A stretch of DNA of 64,000 nucleotides from Saturnia japonica (taxonomy: Eukaryota > Arthropoda > Insecta > Lepidoptera > Saturniidae), in NCBI GenBank assembly GCA_033032175.1, contig CM065304.1:11284001-11348000 (forward strand). The letters are read 5' to 3'. Under the pieces are notes generated by a model. That model had not been told where the DNA came from and made no database searches. It saw only the letters and a program-made list of their open reading frames with translations. The translations under genes were made by a program, and so were the position numbers. Of the stretch, positions 45,140-57,518 are shown piece after piece. Position 1 is the stretch's first letter. Every line of letters begins with the position of its first letter.

Positions 45140-45355
45140 AAGTTTCTATATGATATTTGAATTGTATGTTTGTTACTTAATCACGCAAAACGGCTGAACA
45201 AATATGAATAAAATTTGGCACACAGATAATTTATAACCTGGATGTTAACAACACATATAATAATACTTTTTATCCCGGTAAATAACATATTTTTAAATTT
45301 TGTCTAGACCTAATTCTGATGTTCACGCGTACGAAGTCGCGGGCAAAAGTTAGTT
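45140..45355 (-). repeat. interspersed repeat family A, reverse copy without array
   Basis: Minus-strand order: CTAACTTTTGCCCGCGACTTC-type start, CGGGATAAAAAGTATTATT, AAATTTTATTCATATTTG, GCCGTTTTGCGTGATTAAG. It matches one unit of the 42236-43204 element and the copy at 1-195. Confidence 0.6.
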
Positions 45356-45690
45356 GTTAATTTAAATTGTTGTAATCATTATAATTAAGGAATCTCATTT
45401 AGGAAGTGTATTGAACATTTGCTTTAGATTATTGAATGATGACTGAGACGCTACGACTGAAATTTCATGGGAACTTCTTTTTTATAAAGGGATAAAAATT
45501 TTCTTTAGTAAATTTATAACTTTTTACTTATTTATTTTGTTGACAACCATATAAAAAATAATTATTTTAATGATACTTAATTTTTTATTTTCCAATAATT
45601 GTGTCTATCGTAAAATTGTAACATAGCAAGTTTATATTTTTTAAGCTGATCGGTACCACACTGGGAACAAGATATGTCGTCAGTGAATTA
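45355..45690. other. AT-rich flank, nothing recognised
   Basis: No feature seen. Confidence 0.4.
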
Positions 45691-45694
45691 CGGT

Positions 45695-46085
45695 GTTGCG
45701 TAACTGTCAATTTCGCGGTATAAAATTCCTCTTCGGACATGACAAAGGCAGCTGTCATCGTGTAGCTTGAAGGGTCGCAGCGTCCCTCGTGGCTAAGCCC
45801 CCGTCGCTTGGCCGAGACACGCACGTCGTCCGAAACTCGACTAATCCACATCTACTCCATACATAAACCCATCTAATTGTTAATAAAAGGAGGAATTCGG
45901 AAGCGTGCGGTTACATCACTCCAATGGACTCACTAATTGATTTTTACTGCTCTTCTAATTTAATGCGACTTTATGAGGTTAATCGGTGCTAAATATTGTT
46001 TAGCGGTAATTATCTGCGGTCTGCTTTCCGCCATTATACGGGTATCTGCCGAGAGCGAAGTAATTTTGTTAAGCCTTTGTTTTAG
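45695..46085. promoter_or_regulatory. downstream island with TAAT-core cluster, candidate enhancer
   Basis: A CpG-rich first part (GTCCCTCGTGGCTAAGCCCC, GCCGAGACACGCACGTCGTC) is followed by five TAAT-core homeodomain-type sites within about 140 bp: TAATTG 45874, TAATTGA 45934, TAATT 45956, TAAT 45961 and TAATTA 46007. TTTATGAG lies at 45970. There is no repeat match in the window. The minus frame at 45585-45851 (88 codons) has no known motif. TAAT is common in AT-rich DNA, so the cluster is only suggestive. Confidence 0.33.
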
Positions 46086-46089
46086 ACAC

Positions 46090-46835
46090 CTCATTTTCTA
46101 AATATTTAATAGGTACATCAATATTGATGTAGATAAATTAAAACATTTATTTAAGGCTTGTGTTTAAGCCATCGCTACATTTATTTAAACATAACTTCAA
46201 ACAAGTACTTTATAACGCCAAAAATAGTAAATGATCACCGAAATTAAAACCCCATTTTAATGTGAAATTATAACCAAAAATTTTCTATTTTGTTATACTA
46301 TTAAGGTAAATTACTTCCACTTATCATTGTTAACCCAAAAATATTAAATGACCACCAAAATTTCAATATTAAATATTAGTAGGCACCTGATGCTCGCCGG
46401 CCGCTGTATGCCGTGGTCATCTTCCACTGTTCTTATGACAACCTAACCTAACCGAGCCACAACATTTGATAGGTATTAATAGCGCATTAATTTACTCGCT
46501 AAGATTTGGACATCATTTACTATTTTTGGTAGTATAAAGTATTTTTGCGTAAGAGAGCTTAACTATAATCTATAAGGGTAACCGATTTTTAGATATCGAC
46601 TCTTTCCACTACAAAGGCTGTAATATAAAAAAAATTATCACCTGGCTTTGTATAGAAGTGCTTTAAGAAAATGTTTGCTAGTAATGACCATTTTTTTTAT
46701 TGTAGCGTAATTATTTTAAAAACACAACGAAAGAGCGTGAAGTACTACGTAAGAGTGCAAACAACGCTTACACGAGTTTTCTTGGTTTTCTTGCATATTT
46801 ACTACTTTTACTTATACATGATTCTTAATCACATG
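46090..46835. other. AT-rich flank, nothing firm
   Basis: 46200-46370 contains two similar phrases (AAAATAGTAAATGATCACCG and AAAATATTAAATGACCACC), a diverged direct repeat. 46390-46460 is a short GC-richer patch. No gene. Confidence 0.3.
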
Positions 46836-46839
46836 AGTT

Positions 46840-47685
46840 TTTTAGGATTCCCTACATAAAATGGAAAAGAAACCCTTATTGGATCAGTTCGTTGTCTGTC
46901 TGACTGTCTGTCTGTCATGACCCTTTTTTAGGAGTGCGTGTGTATCAAGTTGAAATTAATATCCAAAACTCAGGCCTACAATCCCTTGAAGTTGTGAAAA
47001 ATTAAACTTCTAAGTCAACGTAATCAAAAGATATGGCTGTTTATGTCGCATTTTTTGACAATTTCAAAGGGAATAAAACGTATATTGATACTTGCAGTTG
47101 ACTTAGAATCATAAAATTTGTCAAGAGGCAATGTCTTGTGGCATAAGAAAAGGAAAAAAAAACTGTACATTTGAAGTTAAATCATTTTAAAAAAAATGTT
47201 ATTTGCAGTTGATAAGCTGAGCGCGGCATATGTCAATATGTATGGGAACAACAGTTTTTTAACGTCTAAGTTAAGTTAGTTCAATTTTTCCTTTTGTAAA
47301 AAAAATCAAAAATTATAAAACAGCTCCACCTGTCGAGTATTGTTGGATCATTATTAGTATCATCGATATAGTATGCCTGTTGTTCTTCTTCGCACAATTT
47401 GACACAAAGTAAGAAATAATTGTTTTGTAAATAAATTAAAGAACGCAAATTCAATATGACAACGACTTCTCCGTCCATTAATTCTCCCGAACTTGGCCCT
47501 TTTTATGTTTTTGTTTGGATATAATTCTTTTGGAAAACTGCACAACGCGCTTTCTATTGGTGAGTTATTAAACATATTGCTGTACAGGCTACAAGTGTGT
47601 AACTATTTTAGTGAATGTAGCTGTACAATTACGGAACCCTCGTTGCGAGAGTCCGACTCGCACTTGGCCGGGTTTTTTAAGTTAT
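46840..47685 (+). repeat. interspersed repeat family J, copy 1
   Basis: It starts TTTTTAGGATTCCCTACATA and ends TTACGGAACCCTCGTTGCG, GTCCGACTCGCACTTGGCC, GGGTTTTTT. This 3' end is a familiar lepidopteran LINE/SINE terminus. Copy 2 begins TTTTTAGGATTCCGTAGTC at 47818. I see no reverse-transcriptase motif in it. Confidence 0.6.
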
Positions 47686-47814
47686 AAACGCGTTATAAAA
47701 AATAAGGTCACCTTATGATCCTAAAGCTAAACCTAAACGATAAAAAAAGGGAAGATAGTTATTCAAAGAAGTATAATTTCTAACGCGTCTAGATAAGTAC
47801 CTACCTACATGCGT

Positions 47815-49425
47815 TCTTTTTTAGGATTCCGTAGTCAACAAAGAATACTTATAGTTTTGCTATGTCCGTTCGTCCATCTGTCTGATACTGTACGCTTCGC
47901 TCGGTGATTTTTAGTACTAGAAAACGGTAATTTGGCATGGGTAACACATATTAATCACGCCAATAAAGTAGTAAAATTTTGAAAAAAGTTTTTTAATGTT
48001 AGCTACATTACACCATATACGTAAAGAGGGGATGATGTTTTTCTCGTCTATCCCATACAGTGGAGTGTTGTTGATTAGGTTATTGAAAAATATTGTGGGT
48101 GTACGAAAACCAATTTTCGATTCAGGAATATAAGTTTGTGAAATATTAATTTGTAAAGTACCTACTAATTTTCGTTAGAGTCAAGGGTCCTCCCTCACCT
48201 CTTGCCAGATAAATTGTTGTTTTAAATTTTTTTAAAAAGATGACAGTAGTATAAGTTACGAAGTTTATTTATTTATTTAATTTTTATATTAACTCCAACA
48301 ATATTACACATAAATCAGTAAACAGTATTATTATATTCCTAGATAAGTAGCGTACCTAATGCGTATGTTACTAATAGGAGTAGGTAGGTAGTAGGTACCT
48401 TTTCAGATAACCCCGCAGGTAAACAGAAAAGTATATCAATCAAAAGAAAGTAAAATCAAATTAGAATTTTAATAATAATAACTAACAACAGGAACAAGAC
48501 AAATTATTATTAAAAGTTGGCCAAAAAACTTCAAGAAAAAACAATCCTAATATTTTAAAACGAATATGAATAAAATAATATATGGTCTACACTTAAATGG
48601 AATCCATGAGAACAAAAAAAAAGTTAAAATGAAAATAATGATTAATTTATATTAATGATAAATAAAACAAATCAACTCAACTGAATCAAATTGTTTCGAC
48701 ATCGCTTCAGTGAACCTCATAAAAGACATGATATGAAATATAGCAATCACATTGTTATGTTTGCATGAACGTAGAGCAAATTATGGCAATGAGAGAGTGT
48801 AGACCAAGGTTGGTTTAGACACTAAGTTAAAAAGAATCCATCACAACTAAGTAGATTTCAGAAATTAACAAGTAATAATACAAACTTATAAAATGTACAC
48901 GGAAAAGACAATTTCGTAGAAATTCCATTGAAAGTTACTTATATAAAGTTGTTAGTTGCATAAAATAGTTTAACAGTAAACTCCATCTCGGCACGAACTA
49001 AAAAGTTCTCCATGACTTATCTTTGTCGTACAGTGAAGCTGAGGAACTTTCTACCGGCCAGTGTGTTCCCCCCTTGCGATATTGGGTCCTATAAGCGTAA
49101 CGTCACAAATCATAGTGACCTTGTTTTGGTTTGTTGCGTTTTGGAGTTAGGCAGTGCTTATCCTGCCGCTAAGTAATTTGCGCATAACAGCGGCGAACGC
49201 CGCCGCGCCGGTTGATTTAGATCTCTCGGTGGTCGCCGTTGTGTTCGAATTGTACTATGATTATCATCAGGGACAGTACTGTTAATGTGCCGAGATATTA
49301 TGTAAACAAAAACGATAGTAAATATAAGTTTATGTACCATGTAAAATTATGGAATAGTTTTTAAAGTAACTACGGAACCCTAAACTGCGAGTGGCCCGAC
49401 ACGCACTTGGCCGGTTTTTTTAACT
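47815..49425 (+). repeat. interspersed repeat family J, copy 2, with foreign middle
   Basis: It starts TTTTTAGGATTCCGTAGTC and ends CTACGGAACCCTAAACTGCG, CACGCACTTGGCCGGTTTTT at 49365-49420. The middle (48250-48950) is very AT-rich and looks unrelated, and a LINE fragment sits at 48960-49120, so this is probably a composite of several insertions. Confidence 0.45.
48960..49120 (+). mobile_element. jockey/CR1-type LINE C-terminal fragment
   Basis: Reading the + strand gives SISARTKKFSMTYLCRTVKL, then RNFLPASVFPPCDIGSYKRN, the same family as 15948-16147 (S-SA-TNKF--SYLC-NMKLWNSLP--VFP). Both ends are lost. Confidence 0.65.
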
Positions 49426-50975
49426 AAAATATATTTTATCTCATATTAAGTTCGAAATGGTAAACAATGTAAATTTAATCAATGCTTATCTCGTTCACAA
49501 ACTAAAAATAAATCGAAACTATTAATTTACACATGTACCTAGGTAGGTAACTCACTAAAATGCCATGATATATTACTCAAAAGAGCTCATAACAAAAGGA
49601 CACCATACGTTGTTCAACAGCAGGACGACATTAGAAAATTCCAACATTTATTCTATTTCGAACTCATCTTCATAACTCGGGACAATATATTTTTTCTAAA
49701 ATATCTTATTTTCCTAGTGAATAAGAATTTGTTGGGACTCCTTGAACGTGTACAACATAATGTTATTATAATTTATGTCATACTAAGCAGGTGAAGATAT
49801 ATGAGCAAGTCATTCATTTTATGAAACATGTTTGCTAAGTCGATTTTGTTTTTTTGTTTTTTGTCGTTCGCCCGTGGGCATCTATCACGCAGCGTGCGGG
49901 CGCTTTCTCGCCCAGCTCTTTATTATATCACCAATGATTTCCGGAGACAGGACTGACCTTACGTACTCTCACACTTAGGTACTCTGCATCCCATAAGTCA
50001 CGTTAATAAGGTAACCGTATTCATGGTGGTTTATTGAAAAATGCTTAATCATGACACCAGTCAACGATATAAACATGTTTTTAAAAAAACGAGAAATGCA
50101 TAGCTTTTTGAATTGTACTCTAAAACATATTTTGTATTTTATTAAATTCATAATAAAAAAGATAATTTGATATTTCAAGCTGCTTTTTCATAGACAGACG
50201 TCACAGACGCAAATAACCAACAAAGAATGCTTTCTTCAATCAAACATTTCAAAGTTAAGTAAAAACATTTCAATTATGTATGTCGTAGAAAATCCAGTTA
50301 AGAATTTCAAATCGGGTTCGATAATTCGATATGGAATATTAAACAAATAAGATTAGCTTGACGTCTCTATTTTTTTATAAATAAAATAAAAAAATATAAA
50401 AAATAATTAGCAATGCCATAAAACTCTATATCTGTAAATAAAAAATCAGACCAAAAAACTTGTCTTACACGTAGTTCTTGTTGAATGTTAATTTTGCATA
50501 ACATTAACGTTGTATTGTATAATAGGTAATATCTAAACGTACCATAATTCTATCAATTAAATACATTTATAACACAAATATTGCGAGCAATAAAACTTCG
50601 TGTTATAAAATTGTAATACCTACTTGTTAACATAACAGGTATTGTCTACATTTCTTCCGACGACACTATTCACTTTATTTATACAATAGCAAACGCCTGC
50701 AACTTCGTTCACGTTAACAACAGTATAAAATAATTATGTGAACATAATTAATAATCATGTATGTATGTATTTGTGTAGTATAAACATGAAGTTTAACAAA
50801 CAGGGATAATGTAGCTTTCTACAATCAGAGAATTAGATCAGTAGTTTCAGAGATTACAATACCCTACAAAAAACACAACTTTACCTCTTAATAATATTAG
50901 TTAGTATTTGTCAAGTACTACTAACTAAATGTCAAATTTTATATTATTTTTATAAATATTATCAATAGATAGCAT
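49425..50975. other. AT-rich flank with one small GC-richer patch
   Basis: 49850-49950 (CGCCCGTGGGCATCTATCAC, GCAGCGTGCGGGCGCTTTC) is CpG-rich and non-repetitive and might be regulatory. CGCCTGCAACTTCGTTCACG near 50692 is a family A start phrase. The rest shows nothing. Confidence 0.3.
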
Positions 50976-50979
50976 ATAA

Positions 50980-51240
50980 CAGTTTTGGCGGGATCTCAAA
51001 CTGTCATGTAGTGTTTTTTTAATAATAATTTTGTGTTGTTTGAAACTATTTTATATAACACACTTGGCATATTGCATAATAAAGATTTGTTGGCCATAAT
51101 AAGATTGACCATGACTTTAGAGATGCTACAAAACTCCCTAGAAAGTTCTAACAATGGTGTCACCATCTTGTTGGGATACTGAAATCATCATAGGACAGGA
51201 CACTCTATAATCTATATTCACCAATGATATTACTATATTA
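50980..51240 (+). repeat. interspersed repeat family I copy
   Basis: TTTTGGCGGGATCTCAAACTG, AAAACTCCCTAGAAAGTTC and GTGTCACCATCTTGTTGGG match the copies at 40235-40700 and 62945-63200. Confidence 0.5.
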
Positions 51241-51244
51241 TAAT

Positions 51245-52080
51245 ATAATTTATATTCACTTGATAATGGCAGTGATGGTCTTTAATAAAGCGTACTAGTT
51301 CCCAAGCTAAAAAGAAGAAAAGAAGATAGCATATCATTAGAAACGGCTACTTCGATAACTTAGAGTTAGAATCTAGAGTTAAAAATTAAAAGTAACAATC
51401 ATATTCATAGTCAAAATTCTCTCGAAACCAAAGTCACGTAAACGTTTTAATTTCATTAATTCATTTTAAGGATATAATAATAAGTAGATAAAACGCTTTG
51501 CCCTAAAACGATAAAAGATAAAAAGGCTCCAGTATCATTCGCAGAGATACATTTTGTGTTATAATAAGAGAAACATTTGCGCAAAATGCGAACGTCGGGG
51601 CCATCTATTATAGAATGTCTCCGACAGGCCGACCTCTCGCAAAAGCATTTTGTATTAAGTCAACAAATCCAAAAACCATTCAAAAGACATTTGTTTCCAT
51701 GAATAATAATATGTAAATACTTTATTATATATCTAAGTGGATGTTCGTGACTTCCTTTTTCGTTCGTTCACAATTATTATTCAAATGAACATTTTGTCGT
51801 TTTGGACCTAAATCGGTAACCATATGATATAAATGCTTGAATTTAAAAAAGTACTGTACTACATATTTCTCTTAGCTTAACCAGCGAAGATATTGTAATT
51901 TTATAAATAAATAGTCATCCGTTTAAAATATAAAATTTAGGACCAAAATATTATAATTGTGTAGGTACCTACAGTCTTTAAACAGATTCTGATCGATTGA
52001 TTTGATAAGTCTACTCGTTCAAAAAGTTATTCTAGTCAAAGTTAAATTTATCAAAAATTTAAATACTTACCAATGCATTC
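51245..52080. other. AT-rich flank, nothing firm
   Basis: A GC-richer patch at 51585-51650 (CGAACGTCGGGGCCATCTAT, GACAGGCCGACCTCTCGC) is non-repetitive. No gene. Confidence 0.3.
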
Positions 52081-52083
52081 ATT

Positions 52084-52107
52084 ATATATATATATATATA
52101 TATATAA
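52084..52107. repeat. (AT)n microsatellite
   Basis: A pure AT run of about 24 bases, followed by ATTAAGTGAGCAATTCTTG, the end phrase of repeat family C. Confidence 0.8.
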
Positions 52108-52109
52108 AT

Positions 52110-53140
52110 ACTATTAAGTGAGCAATTCTTGGTCAAACTCATTCGAACTGCAGTTCTTAGTACATATACCGTTGTTATTCATCCTGAGAAATGTTTTGAC
52201 ACTCCTGACGTACCAGACCGGAACATAGGTAGTGTAGAGCGAAGGCCTACACTGCTTCTTTACGGCGGAAGTAGGTGTGGCGATGGAATCTCTACACAAA
52301 CAAGATCAGCTAAAGTTTACTTACACACTATAGTGCTGACAACCAATCCAATTAACGAAATGTGTTTCTTATATTGATTGCCTTAATGAAACGTCTTATG
52401 ACGTTGATACTATGTAAATATACGTTTTAATATTATTGTCAATACTTATTGTTTGAAGGTTATTTAAATTTTTAATTGCTAATACTTTTGAATTCAATGT
52501 CTTGCGTTATAACTGAAGACTGGTACACGCAAGCACTTGTACAATCCGTCCCGAGAGCTTTAAAGATTTTAATTTTTCTTTTGTCTTTATGGATCACGAA
52601 ATGTTTTGTGTACTCTCATGCCCCGGGAGGGCCATACCGGGGCTCGGACCCCCCGCAGCGGCTTCCTTCCTACATCGCCTCACAACAAAAACTCTTGTTA
52701 TAAAAATGCACCAAGAACAAAAACGCTTACGTCGGGTGACAAGTGGCTTTATTTATAATATTTGTTGATTTGTTCAACTAGCTTATGAATGTTCACGGCA
52801 CTTGATGACTGAGCCCTTTTGGAGCTTATAGGTAGGTTAGTTACGTTACATGTAAACAAAATTGTGATCCGATAACCTTCTGGTACCGTGGTAGTCCGAT
52901 AACAGCTACCTACCTGTAAGATCATTACGACATATGTAGCTCCATAGCCTTTAAATGCAATAACGTGTTGACATTTAAATGGAAACAAGTTTAAATATTT
53001 TGATAACTCAATGTTTCTTTTCCTATTTTGCTCTTCATGATGAGAAATGTCTAGATAAAGTACGGTCAGCTGTCTCAAGAAATTACAATTATATTTGCGT
53101 TTTAAGACATTACTATGAGCTTTTGACATCTCGTCTAAAT
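52110..53140. other. flank with unassigned open frame
   Basis: The largest frame is 126 codons on the minus strand at 52749-53129. Its product (starting MSKAHSNVLKRKYNCNFLRQ) has no motif I recognise and no clear promoter. 52615-52740 is a CpG- and C-rich patch (CCCCGGGAGGGCCATACCGG, CCCCCCGCAGCGGCTTCC), possibly regulatory. I do not call a gene. Confidence 0.25.
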
Positions 53141-53396
53141 AATTAAGACTAGCAGCCGCCTGCGGCTTACAATATAAAATAATTTATTTCACTTAGGGAT
53201 AATGTAGCTTTTTCAGATCCAACCAGTAGTAGATCTTGATTAATAAGTTTCAGAAAAATCACAATATTATTTTGAAAGAAAAACCATAAGCTTCATATTT
53301 AACCATAGACTTAATATTTTTGTTTGTTCCAGTAGAGAAAATACCCTAAATAGCCCCGAAACAAACAAAAAAAAACTTTAAAAACAACTAAACATA

Positions 53397-53575
53397 TCTT
53401 ATTATATTAAGTGAGCAATTCTTGTATATATATGTAATCGGTTTCTCGGAAACGGCTTCAACGATTTAGATGAAATTTTGTATTTAGATAATGTTTTGCA
53501 TTACAAGTTTATCTTTATAGATATTTTTTTTTAAATACCGAGTATAGCTCGGTCGCTCAGATATTAGGTAAGTAC
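53397..53575 (-). repeat. interspersed repeat family C, reverse copy
   Basis: TATTAAGTGAGCAATTCTTG, GTAATCGGTTTCTCGGAAAC, GGCTTCAACGATTTAGATG, GAAATTTTGTATTTAGATAA and GAGTATAGCTCGGTCGCTC are the reverse complement of 57880-58032. Confidence 0.65.
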
Positions 53576-53579
53576 TAAT

Positions 53580-53925
53580 GTGAACAATAATATTAACAAT
53601 GTCACATAAAATCAAAAATTATTCATAAAACAATGTTATTCAAACAATGTTCCAGTGAGACCGAACATCACATAATCCCGATGATAGTTTATTCGCGTGT
53701 AAATTTAAATATGTAGCAATGTTGATAGAGTCACAGAGAGAGTGAACAAGTTGTTTCACTGATATAAATACGCTTAACAAGCGTTGACACGACACGATGA
53801 GAGAATTTTATTAGTTGACACCTCAATGTGTACAAAACAAGCTCATTATCGGGATATCATACTAATATGGAATGTTAAATTTATCAAATATAAAGGTATT
53901 TGGATGAAAACGTACAAGTTGACAA
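53580..53925. other. AT-rich flank, nothing recognised
   Basis: No feature seen. Confidence 0.4.
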
Positions 53926-53929
53926 CACA

Positions 53930-54200
53930 TGTAGTCCGCTATCTACGCGAATGGATCGGAAACCCCGCGGCGCGGTCCCGTCTTGCCTGCATTACTCACT
54001 GTGACCTAATGGGCGGGGATAAATCATGTGTATATCTAAAAACATACACGAAAAAAAATAAACACCAGAAACGGACCAATGTTGAATAAACAAAATTCAT
54101 GGAAATGGGGACAAATCTGACAATGCCCGGTGCCGGTGGTCCGCGGATTCACCGAGTGATCCATTTGCGAAACCCAATAGAGTGACGTCATAATATTATC
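53930..54200. promoter_or_regulatory. GC-richer downstream island with a TGACGTCA site
   Basis: CGGAAACCCCGCGGCGCGGTC (near 53957) and GCCCGGTGCCGGTGGTCCGC (54124) are CpG-rich and non-repetitive. A perfect CRE/ATF palindrome TGACGTCA lies at 54183-54190. The 101-codon frame at 53784-54089 has no known motif. Confidence 0.3.
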
Positions 54201-54204
54201 TTTA

Positions 54205-54770
54205 CGTAAAATATTCAATGAAATTTTAATAATAATTCTTATTTTTGTAAATGCCACTGTTAAACTTACGCATTTTTTTAGTGATTTTGTAAGGTCCTTT
54301 TGTGATATCAGACGGTTCACTCGAAAGCAGTTCGGGATTGCCTCGACTTCCGACTTACGTAACAGAAACCAATATTTAAGGCTATTTGAGAGTTGTAGCC
54401 TAATCTTAAATAACTAGTCTATATTATTCATCGAGAGACTGACTACCATATAAAAAAAGAATTTTTCGAATCAACAAAACAAACAAACAAACAATCTTTT
54501 CCGCTTTATTATGTTATAATATTATAGATCTCTTTAATTCTGTTTTTGTTGAAATAAAACTTCTTTGAGCACGCTAAGGAAAAAAATGTGTAGCATAACT
54601 TTACCTTACGCGTTACGTCACGGATGGTTTAATGATTTAAAATAGATAATGCCCAAGATCGAATTAAAACAAGTTTAATGTAAACCGCGTGTGTAAAGGA
54701 CGCATATTTAAAAATAAAAAAATGTAATAACTTTTTAGAAAATGTCTAAATTGAAGTGTCTGTTTGTTAT
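54205..54770. other. AT-rich flank, nothing recognised
   Basis: A short (CAAA)n-like run lies near 54476-54493. No gene. Confidence 0.4.
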
Positions 54771-54774
54771 GTCA

Positions 54775-55275
54775 AAATAACGACTTTTTACTAAATGCAT
54801 ATGAAAGTATAAACGGTACACAAAAATTAAATCAATTTTTTAAATCTTGTCTGTCTGTCTGTCTGCATGTTCCGGGTAATCTCCGAAACAGTTGGAGCGA
54901 TTTTGCGGCAATTTTCAGTGGTAGATAACTGATATTATAAGGAGTAAGTTAGGCTACTTTTATTTTAGAAAAAGTATCAGGGTACCACGCAAATAAAAAA
55001 AATGAATGGTCGCGATTAATCAATTCGGGCGCTTAAATGGCTTATGCTGCGTAAACCATAAGAGATATATCAAGTTAACGTAACATAATTGTAGATATTA
55101 AAAAGACCTACAAAAATATGTACGAGAGCATATATCTAGCTTCTAACGGTCAGTCACAATAAGCATTTTTGTCATTAAAATAACCGGGAGCGGGGGTAGA
55201 AAAGATTCGCGCGTGTGCTCGATCGATAGCATTCTGTAGTACACATAAGCGAAGCGGCGAGCACAGATAGTCTGT
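54775..55275 (+). repeat. interspersed repeat family H, copy 2
   Basis: ACTAAATGCATATGAAAGTA, TGTCTGTCTGTCTGCATG, AGTAAGTTAGGCTACTTTTA, CAATTCGGGCGCTTAAATGG and CACAATAAGCATTTTTGTC match 36485-36960 throughout. Confidence 0.75.
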
Positions 55276-55279
55276 ATAT

Positions 55280-55980
55280 AAAACATCTAAAAAACACAAT
55301 GTCTAGTTACGATATAGCAAGGCCTATAAAAACGTTTATGCAAACTAAAGATAAGGTCTCAACCCATAAAAATAAATGCCTATATTATGAATTTACTCTA
55401 ATAAGATTAAACGAAAAGTGCAACAAATTAAATTCTCCCACGCGAAACGTCCCTCGAATAAAGAAAGACATTACGTCGGAGCCCAAATAGAAGTAATTCA
55501 TAAAACTGAGCAGGCCCTTTGATATGAAAATACGGCTAATCCATGGCACGCGCGCCGAGCTCCGGGAGGTGACCTATGTTTGTTTGCCTTCCTTCGTTGT
55601 TATTTATTTATCATAACTTTGGACTTTTCAATACTCACGTCCAAATTTATTAATGCTGCCCTCGTACAACATTATAAATTATAATTTATCCTGAGATTAA
55701 TGAATATAACTGTGTTATAATCATTACGGGGCATTTATTTAAGATATTATATTTCTTGTATTTTTGTATGTGTGATGTTCGTGTTACGTTTGGATAACTG
55801 GGACGACAACTTATGATATTTTTGAATAATTTACAAACTGAAAAATATACTTGGTTCACTTTATTTTAGATAGTTTGTATGTCTACTTAGTTTTTAAGCC
55901 ATTTTTTGTTCTTTATTAAGTTGTTCAATATTGTTGTATCCTTTTGCACTACATACATTTATGAACATAACATATTTACA
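55280..55980. other. flank, small GC-richer patch
   Basis: 55540-55580 (CCATGGCACGCGCGCCGAGC) is CpG-rich. The 63-codon frame at 55299-55490 is Lys/Asn/Thr-rich without a motif. Nothing else. Confidence 0.3.
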
Positions 55981-55984
55981 TTAC

Positions 55985-56290
55985 ATAGTATGACTCAAGA
56001 GATTTTTTAGTTTGTTTCTCTGCACACGTTAATCTCTGGAACAACCAGTTAGATTTGAAAAGTTCTTCTTACATTTCACAGTTTATTTATTGAGAAACAT
56101 TATACTAATCTAAGAAGCGAATAACTAACCATGAACGTCACGCAATCCGAAAATCCATAGGCAAAAGCAAAAGTGTGAACAACGCGACGATAGGGTACCC
56201 GGATGCGTTGACGTTGGCTGCGTAGTTGAGAGTTAATTATACAAGTGAAACCGTTGGGCACAGCTAGTTTATAAATATACCAAATCATGA
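55985..56290 (+). repeat. interspersed repeat family G copy
   Basis: GTTAATCTCTGGAACAACC, AGTTAGATTTGAAAAGTTC, AAAAGTGTGAACAACGCGAC, CGGATGCGTTGACGTTGG and AGTGAAACCGTTGGGCACAG match the copies at 35440-35815 and 25335-25780. Confidence 0.6.
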
Positions 56291-56294
56291 TTCG

Positions 56295-57515
56295 TTTGAT
56301 ATTTTAACTGATCTATATAATTATTTTCGCTCAATTATGAGATTTTATGTTAACAATTAATTTTTCATTGGTTTCAGCCATAAACCGAGCAGCGATTACT
56401 TAGCAAAATAGGTCGTAATTTCATCGATCATGCTTTTTATTAAATTAATTACTGGGTCTTGTTCGTTGGATTGTTTTCAATATTTTAATTTTTATTCACT
56501 TGTTTACAACGATATAACGAATGAAAACAATCTTTGAGGCTACGCTTGGATTTTGACTTGAAATAATAAAGAGAAGTTCAAAGTTAAGTACACCGAAAAT
56601 ACTTATATAAAACAGCGAAAGGTCTGGGCGATACTTATAAAAGGTATTATTAAAGTTGTTCGAATATTATGAGAAAAATAATACACAACGAAAAGCGTTG
56701 GTTGTTTTTTTTTCAACATTTCGGAATAAGCAACCGGATGATTGAGCGTTGTGGCCGCGATGAAAATTTTTATATTAATTTTAAATTGATTCCGATTGTG
56801 TTAGTTATTTTTATATTTTGTTAAACCTGAGAAGGGATAAATGAAGTTATTATTGTTGGGATAAAAAAAGTTTTAGCTTTTGAGCGTTGCGGTTTGATTT
56901 GTTTATTAGATTAATACAAGTTAACCATAATTTTATTAATGGTGATTTATGTTTTTTATGAACATGTTATTCGTGTATTATATATATATAATCAATTCAC
57001 GTAATATTGTATAATAAACACAGTTAAAAATAATACATACATATGCTCAATATACAAATGCACTAGACTTGAAACTTCGCATTCAAGACGAAATATACAT
57101 GTAGGAAATTTAATTAAGTAAAAAAAAAATCATCTAAATATTTATCAAGTTGGAATTTTTTTTTAAGAGTGACAAACATATAGGTCATTGATTCTAAGCT
57201 AAGCATAGCTTTGGTACTTTATTTTGTATTCAAGTGTCGTACATTCGGTAATCAATAACGTACTCTCATGTAAAGACTACGGCTAATAGTTATGTTCTAC
57301 ATACAAAATTCCATCCTAAGCGACAAACGAAATTACAAATTAATAACTAATGCTCACAGAGATATAGTAATGCTGTATGAATTACTCTCTCTGTGTATTG
57401 TGAGATTTTTTAAAATAATATTGCATGCTATATGGTGAGTATTAGCTGTAATTAAACTGTATTTTATACATCAATTTGTTATTAAATACCATGTTAGCTA
57501 TTAAATTATTATTAT
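56295..57515. other. AT-rich flank, nothing recognised
   Basis: No repeat family or gene recognised. Confidence 0.4.
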
Positions 57516-57518
57516 TAA

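Noticed and set aside
45585..45851. 88-codon minus-strand frame beginning MWISRVSDDV
   Set aside because: No known domain and half of it is low-complexity AT-derived; better explained as non-coding, possibly regulatory DNA.
53784..54089. 101-codon + strand frame
   Set aside because: No motif, AT-driven ends and a GC-rich centre that looks like a regulatory block.
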